From contig CALJSD010000080.1 in the NCBI GenBank assembly GCA_937976325.1, positions 1 to 18,092 on the forward strand: a DNA stretch of 18,092 bases. Direction: 5' to 3'. Positions 1-6,305 of this stretch are shown in pieces; the stretch's first letter is position 1; each line of letters begins with the position of its first letter. This DNA is from an uncultured Carnobacterium sp. GTDB lineage: Bacteria > Bacillota > Bacilli > Lactobacillales > Aerococcaceae. A program made the translations under genes and the position numbers. The notes beneath the pieces are model-generated. The model was given only the letters and a program-made list of their open reading frames with translations, was not told where the DNA came from and searched no databases.

Positions 1-152
1 AGGGAACAAATACAACGGTGAAAGTCTTATTAGACCAGTGGGTAACAATTGATTTTGATTCTAGAGGATTCCGATATGTAGAAAATATTCCAGATGGACT
101 GTTAGTTAATTTATTAGGACGAGTAAAAGCTTTATTTGAACTAGAAAGATAG
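1..152 (+). CDS. 3' end of an unidentified protein gene (partial)
   Basis: An open frame runs in from the left edge (codons begin at base 3) and stops at TAG 150-152, giving about 49 residues that end in ...GRVKALFELER. The piece is rich in hydrophobic and charged residues, with no membrane segment and no motif I recognise, so I assign no function. A strong intrinsic terminator follows directly, which supports this being the true end of a transcription unit. The start lies outside the window. Confidence 0.6.
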   Translation, partial: GTNTTVKVLLDQWVTIDFDSRGFRYVENIPDGLLVNLLGRVKALFELER

Positions 153-159
153 AATTTGA

Positions 160-193
160 AGGCTCAAATTATTTTTGAGCCTCTATCTTTTTA
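160..193 (+). terminator. Rho-independent terminator after the first gene
   Basis: A perfect 9-bp stem, AGGCTCAAA (160-168) with TTTGAGCCT (174-182), and a 5-base loop are followed by a T-rich tract. It lies 7 bases after the stop codon and separates the upstream gene from the queT unit. Confidence 0.85.
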
Positions 194-225
194 GGCTATG
201 ACTACCAATCTGAAACGGTTTGTAG

Positions 226-231
226 TACAAT
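226..231 (+). promoter_or_regulatory. possible -10 element for the queT transcript
   Basis: TACAAT lies about 25 bases before the riboswitch stem. No good -35 hexamer is present at 16-18 bases upstream, so this is a weak call, supported mainly by its position between the terminator and the aptamer. Confidence 0.35.
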
Positions 232-255
232 AGCTCGTGGCGATTTTTTTGCCGA

Positions 256-293
256 TGAGGTTCGAAACCATCCCTCAATAAAAAACTAGGAGG
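256..293 (+). promoter_or_regulatory. preQ1-I riboswitch (translational type) controlling queT
   Basis: The leader has the compact preQ1-I layout. A 5-bp stem TGAGG (256-260)/CCTCA (273-277) encloses a short loop that begins TTCGAAACCAT, then comes an A-rich tail AAAAAACTA (280-288) that runs straight into the Shine-Dalgarno AGGAGG (288-293), 7 bases before the queT ATG. The tail AAAAAACTA and the loop pattern match the known B. subtilis type. Ligand-stabilised docking of the tail would hide the ribosome binding site. The downstream gene is a predicted queuosine-precursor transporter, as expected. The exact P2 pairs were not modelled. Confidence 0.85.
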
Positions 294-300
294 CAGTAAC

Positions 301-810
301 ATGCAAAATAAAAAAACAAAATTGATTGTGATTAACGCAATCGTAGCAGCGCTATATGTGGTCGTAACATCTTTAACAGCATTTATGTCATTTGGAAATA
401 TTCAATTCCGTATTGCGGAAATGTTGAACCACTTATTCGCTTTTGACAAAAAATACGGAATCGGTGTGGTTGCCGGTGTATTACTTGTCAACTCAGTATT
501 TATGTCAGCGTCTGGTCTAGGTTGGTATGACTTAGTATTCGGATTAGGACATTCTATTATTTCATTCGCTATCAGCGCACTCATCTTCAAGTCAGTGAAA
601 GACGTTAAAACACGTATGTTTGTTTTAGCAGGTGTCTTCAGTGTGATGATTTTCTTAGTAGCGATTGAATTGAACTTAGCGCTAGAATTACCATTCTGGT
701 TAAGCTATGGCGAAACATTCTTTGGTGAAATCGTCGTATTATTAGCGGGTGTTCCGTTGATGACGGGATTAAACAAAGCCATCGATTTGAAAAAATTAAT
801 CAATGATTAA
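301..810 (+). CDS. queT: QueT-type queuosine precursor transporter
   Basis: A 169-residue, highly hydrophobic protein with about five predicted membrane helices (roughly residues 7-28, 52-72, 76-98, 103-125, 139-160). It resembles the COG4708/QueT family, thought to be the membrane S component of an ECF-type importer for preQ1 or related 7-deazaguanines used in queuosine tRNA modification. The segment around FRIAEMLNHLFAF (near residues 36-48) and the acidic/aromatic spots between helices are typical. The strongest support is context: a preQ1-I riboswitch sits on its ribosome binding site. No other queuosine gene lies nearby, so the cell probably salvages precursor and shares ECF energising modules encoded elsewhere. 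The substrate is inferred, not shown. Confidence 0.85.
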   Translation: MQNKKTKLIVINAIVAALYVVVTSLTAFMSFGNIQFRIAEMLNHLFAFDKKYGIGVVAGVLLVNSVFMSASGLGWYDLVFGLGHSIISFAISALIFKSVKDVKTRMFVLAGVFSVMIFLVAIELNLALELPFWLSYGETFFGEIVVLLAGVPLMTGLNKAIDLKKLIND

Positions 811-818
811 TCAACAGA

Positions 819-847
819 CGTCCGGGCATGATGCTTGGGCGTTTTTT
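819..847 (+). terminator. Rho-independent terminator after queT
   Basis: A 9-bp stem including G-T pairs (819-827 with 833-841) and a 5-base loop are followed by six T (842-847). It starts 8 bases after the queT stop codon. Confidence 0.8.
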
Positions 848-906
848 GATTGCAAGAACTCACTATTTTATGTAGAGTTAAGAGGAGACCTAAAGGAGGA
901 ATACAA

Positions 907-1545
907 ATGGAGTTATTAAGCATTCCAGTAGGACGTTTGGAAGAAAATGTCTACTTTTTAATTGACGATAATAAAGAAACAGTGATTTTTGACCCAGGTG
1001 CACAAGCCGAGGACATTAAAGAATTGATTAAAGAAGAAGGATTGAAGCCTGTTGCGATTGTATTAACACATGCGCACGGAGACCATATCGGAGCCGTAGA
1101 TGCGCTTCGTGAAGAGTACAATATCCCAATGTATATGAACGAGTTGGAGAAAGTGTTCTTACATGATCCAGAATTGAACCGTTCATACTACTCTGGCGAA
1201 AATATTACAGTGAAGCCAGCTGATGGTTATTTCCCTAAAGAAATGGGTAAATGGAAAATCGGAAGCTTTGAACCAGAATTAGCACACATTCCAGGACACT
1301 CTCCTGGTGGGACCATTTTTATTTTTAGAGAAAATGGATTCGTCATCGGTGGAGACGTGATGTTTAAAGGTAGCGTTGGACGTAGTGATTTCCCATACGG
1401 AAGCCATAAAGAGTTAATGGAAGGCATCCACAAATACTTATTGCCATTACCTGCTGAAACAGTGATTTTCCCAGGACACGGGGAACCAACAACGCTAAAA
1501 GATGAAATTGCGACAAATCCATTCTTAAATGGCGCAACAAGATAA
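907..1545 (+). CDS. MBL-fold metallo-hydrolase (glyoxalase II/YqgX-like)
   Basis: A 212-residue metallo-beta-lactamase-fold hydrolase. It has the metal motif THAHGDH (H55, H57, D59, H60), a second-shell H131 in IPGHSPG, D150 in GGDVMF and H191 in FPGHGEPT, the complete two-metal set of the glyoxalase II-like branch. The length fits the YqgX family of low-GC Gram-positives. The substrate cannot be read from sequence; hydroxyacylglutathione-type or other thioester hydrolysis is possible. The ATG at 907 is chosen because AAAGGAGGA sits 6 bases upstream and the protein then begins at the first family strand. The in-frame TTG at 850 lies at the foot of the preceding terminator and would add an unconserved 19-residue leader. 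The tatD gene follows after 11 bases. Confidence 0.85.
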   Translation: MELLSIPVGRLEENVYFLIDDNKETVIFDPGAQAEDIKELIKEEGLKPVAIVLTHAHGDHIGAVDALREEYNIPMYMNELEKVFLHDPELNRSYYSGENITVKPADGYFPKEMGKWKIGSFEPELAHIPGHSPGGTIFIFRENGFVIGGDVMFKGSVGRSDFPYGSHKELMEGIHKYLLPLPAETVIFPGHGEPTTLKDEIATNPFLNGATR

Positions 1546-1556
1546 GAGGCGAAATT

Positions 1557-2339
1557 ATGATTTTTGATACGCATACGCATTTAAATGTATCTGCGTTTGA
1601 AGGTGAAGAAAAAGAAGTCATCGCGCGTGCAAAGGAACTAGCCGTAACGCGCTTTGCGGTGGTGGGATTCGATACGAACACGATTACGCGTAGCCTAGAG
1701 CTTAGCGAAGAGTTCAAAGAAGTGGTTTCGATTATCGGATGGCATCCAACCGAAGCCTATCAGTACAATAAAGAAATCGAAGAGTGGCTACAGGAACGCT
1801 TGACGCATCCGCAAGTGGTTGCGATGGGGGAAATGGGTCTGGATTATTATTGGAAAGATTCAACACCCGAGGAACAAGATAAGGTGTTCCGTCGCCAAAT
1901 TGCGATTGCTAAAGAAATGAAATTGCCGATTGTGATTCATAATCGTGATGCGACTGAGGATTGCTACAAGATTCTAAAAGAAGAAGGCATTCAAGACATC
2001 GGGGGCATTATGCATAGTTATAATGGCGACGTGGAATTTATGAAGCGTTTCTTAGACTTAGGCATGCATATTTCCTTTAGCGGTGTGACGACGTTCAAAA
2101 ATGCGCCGCAAGTACGCGAATGTGCAAAATTAGTTCCATTCGACCGTATGTTAGTGGAAACCGATGCGCCGTATTTAGCCCCTGTGCCTTACCGTGGAAA
2201 GAGAAACGAACCCGGCTATACGCGCTATGTGGTTGAAACGATTGCCAAAGAACGCGGCCTTACTTGGGAAGAAGTGGCAGCTCAAACAACACAAAATGCC
2301 ATCAAGCTATTCCGCATGGAAGAAAGAGGCTTGCTATGA
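1557..2339 (+). CDS. tatD: TatD family metal-dependent DNase
   Basis: A 260-residue TIM-barrel hydrolase of the TatD/YabD type. All expected metal ligands are present: H6 and H8 (DTHTHLN), E92 (GEMGLDYYW), H128 (VIHNRD), H153 (MHSYNG) and D203 (ETDAPYL), plus the family signature GWHP (61-64). TatD proteins are magnesium-dependent 3'-5' exonucleases that act on single-stranded DNA or RNA. In low-GC Gram-positives the gene commonly precedes rnmV and rsmA, as here. The stop codon overlaps the rnmV start (ATGA), so the two are probably translationally coupled. The length is normal and no active-site residue is missing. Confidence 0.93.
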   Translation: MIFDTHTHLNVSAFEGEEKEVIARAKELAVTRFAVVGFDTNTITRSLELSEEFKEVVSIIGWHPTEAYQYNKEIEEWLQERLTHPQVVAMGEMGLDYYWKDSTPEEQDKVFRRQIAIAKEMKLPIVIHNRDATEDCYKILKEEGIQDIGGIMHSYNGDVEFMKRFLDLGMHISFSGVTTFKNAPQVRECAKLVPFDRMLVETDAPYLAPVPYRGKRNEPGYTRYVVETIAKERGLTWEEVAAQTTQNAIKLFRMEERGLL

Positions 2340-2902
2340 ATCCAGTCATTGTCGTAGAAGGGCGAGACGATACAAGACGCTTGAGAGAAATCTATCCGGA
2401 TATCGAGACGATTGAAACGAACGGTTCAGCGATTGACGAAGAAACGATTGCGCTCATTCAAAAGGCGCTGCAAACGCGTGAAGTGATTGTGTTTACGGAC
2501 CCTGATTATCCTGGAACTCGTATTCGCAACATTATTCAAGAGCGCGTACCTGGCGTGAAACATGCCTTTATCGAACGTGAAGAAGCCGTCAGAAAAGACA
2601 ATCATAAGAGTCTTGGGGTGGAACACGCGAGTACCGAAGCCATCCAGCGAGCGCTCGAATCGGTGCATGAGATTTCAACAGAAACAGGAGGGCCGGTGAT
2701 TTCGCAGGCAACACTGATGGCGCTTGGGTTTATCGGACGACCAGATTCAGCAACAAGACGTCAAAAAGTGGCGGATTTTCTAAAAATTGGCCATACGAAT
2801 GGAAAACAGTTCGCGAAAAGATTACAATTATTTGGTATTACAGAAGAACAATTAAGGGCGGCACTCGAGGCTGTCTTAGAAAATGAGGACAAACATGAAT
2901 GA
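2336..2902 (+). CDS. rnmV: Ribonuclease M5 (5S rRNA maturation)
   Basis: A 188-residue Toprim-domain nuclease that trims 5S rRNA precursor on the 50S particle in Firmicutes. The Toprim acidic residues are visible: E8 in VVEGRDD and the DPDYPG motif with D55 and D57. The C-terminal half carries the conserved SQATLMALGFIGRPDS region (near 122-137) and the GHTNGKQF helix typical of RNase M5. The ATG at 2336 overlaps the tatD stop; the longer open frame from 2264 lies inside tatD and lacks family similarity at its N terminus. The 3' end overlaps rsmA by 8 bases. The pairing with rsmA links two ribosome-assembly functions. Confidence 0.92.
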   Translation: MNPVIVVEGRDDTRRLREIYPDIETIETNGSAIDEETIALIQKALQTREVIVFTDPDYPGTRIRNIIQERVPGVKHAFIEREEAVRKDNHKSLGVEHASTEAIQRALESVHEISTETGGPVISQATLMALGFIGRPDSATRRQKVADFLKIGHTNGKQFAKRLQLFGITEEQLRAALEAVLENEDKHE

Positions 2903-3764
2903 AATAAAGGATATCGCGACGCCGAAAAGAACGCGCGAGATTATGGAACGTCATGGGCTAACGGTAAAAAAGAGTCTAGGGCAAAACTTCCTAATTGAAC
3001 CGAATATTTTAACGCGTATGCTAGAGGTGGCGGGAGTCGACAAAACGACAAACGTCATTGAAATCGGACCAGGGATTGGTGCGTTGACCGAACGTCTAGC
3101 AAGAGAAGCTAAACAAGTGCTGGCGTTTGAAATCGATGGCCGTTTATTGCCAGTGCTCGATGAAACATTGGCCCCATACGATAATGTAACGGTGGTTCAT
3201 AGCGACATCTTGGACGTCGACTTAGAGCAAGTCATCGGAGAGCATTTCGACATTAACGAGCCATTATTAGTCGTGGCCAACTTGCCGTACTATATTACAA
3301 CGCCAATCATTATGAACTTATTGGAATCGAAATTGCCTATCGATGGTTTTGCGATGATGATGCAAAAAGAAGTGGCGCAACGAATGACGGCTGAGCCAAA
3401 TTCGAAGGCGTATGGATCACTTACGATTGCGATTCAATATTTCTGCGAGGCGAGCATTGGATTTATCGTGCCGAAGACGGTCTTCAATCCAGCTCCGAAT
3501 GTGGATTCTGCGATTTTAGTATTGAAACGTCGCGAAAAACCACTCGTGGAAGTGAAAGACGAAGCGAAATTCTTCGCGCTCGTGAAAAACAGCTTCGTGC
3601 AACGTCGTAAAACGCTCTGGAATAATTTAGCCAAAGCTTACGTTGGGAATGGCCATACAAAAGAAAGCTTAGCCGCTGCATTAGAAGCTGCAGGCATTGA
3701 TCCATCAAGACGTGCAGAAACACTGACGATTGAAGAGTTCGCCCGCTTAAGCGACGCGCTTTAA
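2895..3764 (+). CDS. rsmA: 16S rRNA (adenine1518-N6/1519-N6)-dimethyltransferase
   Basis: A 289-residue KsgA/RsmA protein that dimethylates two adjacent adenines in helix 45 of 16S rRNA late in 30S assembly. Visible motifs are the entry signature KKSLGQNFL (25-33), SAM motif I EIGPGIGALT (56-65), an acidic SAM-ribose site at FEID (78-81), and the catalytic motif IV NLPYY (129-133). The C-terminal helical domain includes FVQRRKTL. The ATG at 2895 is preferred over 2883 because GAGG (2885-2888) gives correct spacing and MNEIKDIATPKRT is the usual N terminus. It overlaps rnmV by 8 bases, so coupling is likely. No classical terminator follows; the next structure is the large repeat at 3797. Confidence 0.94.
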   Translation: MNEIKDIATPKRTREIMERHGLTVKKSLGQNFLIEPNILTRMLEVAGVDKTTNVIEIGPGIGALTERLAREAKQVLAFEIDGRLLPVLDETLAPYDNVTVVHSDILDVDLEQVIGEHFDINEPLLVVANLPYYITTPIIMNLLESKLPIDGFAMMMQKEVAQRMTAEPNSKAYGSLTIAIQYFCEASIGFIVPKTVFNPAPNVDSAILVLKRREKPLVEVKDEAKFFALVKNSFVQRRKTLWNNLAKAYVGNGHTKESLAAALEAAGIDPSRRAETLTIEEFARLSDAL

Positions 3765-3796
3765 TGGTGGAAATACACTCAGAAGAAGAACGAACG

Positions 3797-3993
3797 TAAA
3801 AGATGATACCGAAGGAACTTACGGATTTTATCATCGCAGTAATGTGAAAGGGTATCGAATGTGAATTACGCGGAGTAGGGATTGTCCCTTACTCCGCGTT
3901 TGAAGCTTCGAAGGTGAAAGATGAAGGCTTGAACCGGTACAACATTACCGCGATGATAAAAAAATCCGTAAGGAACCGTGGTATCATCTTTTA
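3797..3993. repeat. Large intergenic inverted repeat (BOX/MITE-like), copy A
   Basis: The outer arms TAAAAGATGATACC (3797-3810) and GGTATCATCTTTTA (3980-3993) are perfect complements. Pairing continues inward for about 50 bases with few mismatches: TTACGGATTTT (3819-3829) against AAAATCCGTAA (3961-3971), and ATCATCGCAGTAATGT (3830-3845) against ACATTACCGCGATGAT (3941-3956). The centre has its own hairpin at 3868-3899. There is no open reading frame and no transposase. TA occurs at both ends, which could be a target duplication. Related sequence occurs at 18027-18092 and 9294-9342, so this is a family rather than a single structure. It fills most of the 339-base gap between rsmA and the ArsR-type gene. 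Confidence 0.85.
3868..3899. repeat. Central hairpin of repeat copy A
   Basis: ACGCGGAGTAGGGA (3868-3881) pairs with TCCCTTACTCCGCGT (3885-3899) across a 3-base loop with a single bulged base. It is far stronger than the surrounding sequence needs and lies at the centre of the outer inverted repeat. It may stop or stabilise a transcript, but no long T tract follows. Confidence 0.75.
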
Positions 3994-4035
3994 TATGTAT
4001 ATTCAAAGTTATTAAAAAATATTTTTAAATAACTA

Positions 4036-4066
4036 TTGCTTTTTATGGATTGCAAGAGTATACTCT
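4036..4066 (+). promoter_or_regulatory. Promoter with palindromic operator for the sdpR-sdpI pair
   Basis: TTGCTT (4036-4041) and TATACT (4059-4064) are separated by exactly 17 bases. The -10 hexamer lies inside a perfect 12-base palindrome AGAGTATACTCT (4055-4066), the size and position expected for a dimeric ArsR/SdpR-type autorepressor that blocks RNA polymerase. The first gene starts about 40 bases downstream. Autoregulation is inferred from family behaviour. Confidence 0.7.
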
Positions 4067-4103
4067 AATTAAAGATAAATTTAAATAGAAAGAAGATGAA
4101 ATC

Positions 4104-4370
4104 ATGGCAGTGAACGAAGTAATGGCCGCTCTTTCTGATGAAACGCGTCGCCAGATTTTGGAAATCCTGCGAAAAGGGAAGACCAACACCGGTGACCTTG
4201 CCACGATGATTGGGATGACGCCGCAAGCCTTGTCCTATCACCTTAGAAAGCTAAAAAACGCTGATTTAATCTACGAAACACGCTATAAAAACTTTATTTA
4301 TTATGAATTGAATTTGACCGTACTAGACGAAGCGATTGTATGGATCAATCAAATTATTGGGGGAAAATAA
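4104..4370 (+). CDS. ArsR/SdpR-type winged-helix repressor
   Basis: An 88-residue protein, almost entirely a winged helix-turn-helix: MAALSDETRRQILEIL (helices 1-2), NTGDLATMIGMTPQALSYHLRKLKNADLI (recognition helix and wing start, about 29-57), then the beta-wing YETRYKNFIYYELN. It lacks the metal-binding cysteines of arsenic or zinc sensors (no Cys at all). It is closest in build to SdpR, the autorepressor encoded next to the SdpI immunity protein in Bacillus, and the next gene here, 1 base away, is SdpI-like. In B. subtilis SdpI recruits SdpR to the membrane when toxin is present, relieving repression; the same logic may apply here. Only the family call is firm. Confidence 0.85.
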   Translation: MAVNEVMAALSDETRRQILEILRKGKTNTGDLATMIGMTPQALSYHLRKLKNADLIYETRYKNFIYYELNLTVLDEAIVWINQIIGGK

Positions 4371-4371
4371 C

Positions 4372-5025
4372 ATGGAACAAGTAAAACAATTAAAAAAGTA
4401 TGCCTATCTCGCATTGATGTTCGCACCGCTCGTTGTATCACTCTTTGTGGTATGGTTCTTACCTGAAACCATCGTATCGCGTATGGACATAGCGGGAAAT
4501 GTGACGGCAACAGCAAGCAGATTCTCAATCTTTCTCTTCCCAATTCTTGTAGCGATTCTTGGGTTTGGGATTCGTATTGCGAGCTCATCTCCAAAACTAA
4601 CAGGGGGCAATGTGAGAACAGCTCGCTCGATTAGCTGGATTCTTTTACTATTATTGAACGTCATCGCGTACTTCCAATTCTGGTTATACTTAGGCGGGAT
4701 GACAGTCGGCGCGCAAATGAGCCGTTTCCTAACATTTATTCTAGGGGTATTCTTTATCCTTATTGGAAATCTAGCGCCAAAAATCAAAGAGAATTCAAAA
4801 CACTTCGGATTCCGTGCTTCATGGTTGAAAAACAATGATGTAGCCTTCCGTAAAACGCAACGTTTCTTCGGGATTGCCTCTGTAGTGGCAGGAGTCCTCA
4901 TGATGCTTACAGGAATCTTCATGGGAAATAATGTTGCAATCCTTGTCGCAACGATGATTATGATTATCTTAATTGCAGTGACGGGTGGATATTCTTACTA
5001 TATTGCGAATGTTGAGGAAGTATAA
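4372..5025 (+). CDS. SdpI-like multi-pass membrane protein (DUF1648/SdpI family)
   Basis: A 217-residue membrane protein with about six predicted helices (near 9-27, 46-64, 84-105, 115-134, 163-183, 188-208). The N-terminal segment FLPETIVSRMDIAGNVT fits the DUF1648 domain, which often has a PxHxxxxG-like pattern, and the C-terminal NLAPKIKENSKHFGFRASWLKNNDVAFRKTQRF region resembles the SdpI domain (GNYxxxxKxNxxFGxRTxWTLxNxxVWxKTHR). SdpI of B. subtilis gives immunity to the SdpC killing factor and signals to SdpR. No sdpABC toxin genes are in this window, so this is an orphan immunity or toxin-sensing module. The ATG at 4372 is 1 base after the repressor stop, with GGGGGA upstream. A strong terminator follows. 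Confidence 0.82.
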   Translation: MEQVKQLKKYAYLALMFAPLVVSLFVVWFLPETIVSRMDIAGNVTATASRFSIFLFPILVAILGFGIRIASSSPKLTGGNVRTARSISWILLLLLNVIAYFQFWLYLGGMTVGAQMSRFLTFILGVFFILIGNLAPKIKENSKHFGFRASWLKNNDVAFRKTQRFFGIASVVAGVLMMLTGIFMGNNVAILVATMIMIILIAVTGGYSYYIANVEEV

Positions 5026-5029
5026 AAGA

Positions 5030-5067
5030 AAATAAGCGTTCATCTTGAAAAGGATGAACGCTTATTT
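5030..5067. terminator. Strong bidirectional terminator after the sdpI-like gene
   Basis: AAATAAGCGTTCATC (5030-5044) pairs perfectly with GATGAACGCTTATTT (5053-5067), followed by a T-rich stretch on the plus strand. On the minus strand the stem is followed by TTTTCTTTT, so it can also end a transcript of the small minus-strand gene at 5138-5233. Confidence 0.88.
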
Positions 5068-5137
5068 ATTTTATTCTAGACCTCCTGTTACGGTCTTAGG
5101 TGATTTCCATACATATCATTGTAGAGAGTGTCTGTGA

Positions 5138-5233
5138 TTAATGAGTTAAAAAATAGTAAATGGTGCTTCCTACAAAATAAGTGAGAAATCCTAAAACTCC
5201 AGCAATAATATATCCCTTACGATCGTCTTTCAT
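5138..5233 (-). CDS. 31-residue single-span membrane miniprotein
   Basis: On the minus strand an ATG (5233-5231) preceded by an excellent AAAGGAGGC at 7-8 bases opens a 31-residue frame that ends at TAA (5140-5138). The peptide starts with a charged MKDDRKG, then has one hydrophobic span (about residues 8-28, including IIAGVLGFLTYFVGSTIYYF), and ends LTH. The near-perfect ribosome binding site, the clean charged-then-hydrophobic layout and the terminator placed convergently make a real gene likely. It fits no family that I recognise. It could be a small regulatory membrane peptide or a toxin-like peptide; lying convergent to the sdpI-like gene is suggestive only. Together with the terminator and the cdaA promoter it explains the 434-base gap at 5026-5459. 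Too short for usual gene callers. Confidence 0.6.
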   Translation of the reverse strand: MKDDRKGYIIAGVLGFLTYFVGSTIYYFLTH

Positions 5234-5414
5234 TTATAGAGCCTCCTTTTGAATGGATGTTATTTTGTAGTGGTATTTCAAGCTCAGGTTAACATATGTA
5301 AGCGTTTTTGTAAATGGTTAATTTCCGAAATCTGTGAGAACATTTGCGTTTTAACTCACTTGATTTTTATTGTTATATTAATAATCGTGCACTTTTTAGT
5401 TTAGGGGCTATCTG

Positions 5415-5423
5415 TGCTATAAT
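5415..5423 (+). promoter_or_regulatory. Extended -10 promoter of the cdaA operon
   Basis: TGCTATAAT (5415-5423) is a consensus extended -10 element 36 bases before the cdaA start codon. A weak TTTAGT lies 17 bases upstream (5395-5400). No other promoter is seen up to glmM, so it probably drives the three-gene operon. Confidence 0.75.
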
Positions 5424-5459
5424 AGAAAGGTACATATTGGTGGAAGAGAGGTTAACTTT

Positions 5460-6305
5460 ATGCAAATAAATTGGAACAGTTTATTTTCATGGGGGAGTTT
5501 TCGCAATCTGATTGATATTCTGATTGTGTGGTATATACTCTATAATATTTTAGTCATTATTAAAGGAACTCGTGCGATTAACCTAATGAAGGGGATTGCG
5601 GTGATCGCAGCTATCAAGTTCCTCAGTTTCTTCCTTGGTTTAAACACCTTGGACTGGATTATGAACTTCGTGATTCAATGGGGAGTTGTGGCGGCGCTGA
5701 TCGTTTTCCAACCGGAAATTCGTCGCGGGTTAGAGCACATCGGTCGGTCGAACTTCTTCTCTCGTAAATACGAAAGTGCTAACGAAGCAGAGGTCATGAT
5801 TTCCGAATTGAATACAGCGATTCAATATATGGCGAAACGTCGTATTGGGGCGTTGATTTCGATTGAACAAGGGAACTCATTGGAAGAGTTTATCAATACA
5901 GGGATTCCGATTCATTCAGATATCTCGAATCAGTTGATTACGAATATTTTCATTCCAAACACACCGCTTCACGATGGGGCAGTAATTATTCGTGACTACA
6001 GGATTGCCGCAGCAGCGTGCTACTTACCACTTTCTGAGAATAAGATGATTCCGAAAGAATTAGGAACGCGTCACCGTGCCGCCATCGGACTTAGTGAAGT
6101 GAGCGATGCGGTTACCATCATCATCTCTGAAGAAACAGGGAAAGTCAGCGTTGCGATTCGTGAGAAATTACACCGTGAGTTAAGTTCAAGCGAATTAGTA
6201 GCCGTTCTATCTGAACAGCTAGTGGTTGAAGACCAAGGCGATGCAGAACCAACAATTGTCCGTTGGGTCCGTGACTTCTTCAAAGGAGGTCGTTCAAATG
6301 GCTGA
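5460..6305 (+). CDS. cdaA: Diadenylate cyclase CdaA (DacA)
   Basis: A 281-residue membrane-bound enzyme that condenses two ATP into cyclic di-AMP, the second messenger for potassium and osmotic balance in Firmicutes. Three N-terminal helices (about 14-33, 38-59, 66-84) are followed by a DAC domain (about 100-245). The catalytic motif HDGA (171-174) and the ATP-binding RHRAAIG (204-210) are intact and sit at nearly the same positions as in Bacillus and Listeria CdaA. The ribosome binding site is AGAGAGG. The last 8 bases overlap the cdaR start, indicating coupling. The cdaA-cdaR-glmM order is conserved in the phylum and matches the known physical complex of the three proteins. Confidence 0.96.
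   Translation: MQINWNSLFSWGSFRNLIDILIVWYILYNILVIIKGTRAINLMKGIAVIAAIKFLSFFLGLNTLDWIMNFVIQWGVVAALIVFQPEIRRGLEHIGRSNFFSRKYESANEAEVMISELNTAIQYMAKRRIGALISIEQGNSLEEFINTGIPIHSDISNQLITNIFIPNTPLHDGAVIIRDYRIAAAACYLPLSENKMIPKELGTRHRAAIGLSEVSDAVTIIISEETGKVSVAIREKLHRELSSSELVAVLSEQLVVEDQGDAEPTIVRWVRDFFKGGRSNG

Noticed and set aside
850..906. Upstream TTG start for the MBL-fold hydrolase
   Set aside because: It sits just after the queT terminator and has no ribosome binding site; the ATG at 907 has an excellent one and gives the family N terminus.
3484..3834. Minus-strand frame reaching from rsmA into the repeat
   Set aside because: It has no start signals, and most of it is antisense to a conserved gene.
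4404..4922. 172-codon frame antisense to the sdpI-like gene
   Set aside because: It is a shadow frame with low-complexity, proline- and arginine-rich translation and no initiation signals.
5075..5100. Weak hairpin AGACC/GGTCT after the sdpI-like terminator, considered as a second terminator or riboswitch remnant
   Set aside because: It is only 5 bp with a long loop and no T tract; the strong stem at 5030-5067 already serves both directions.
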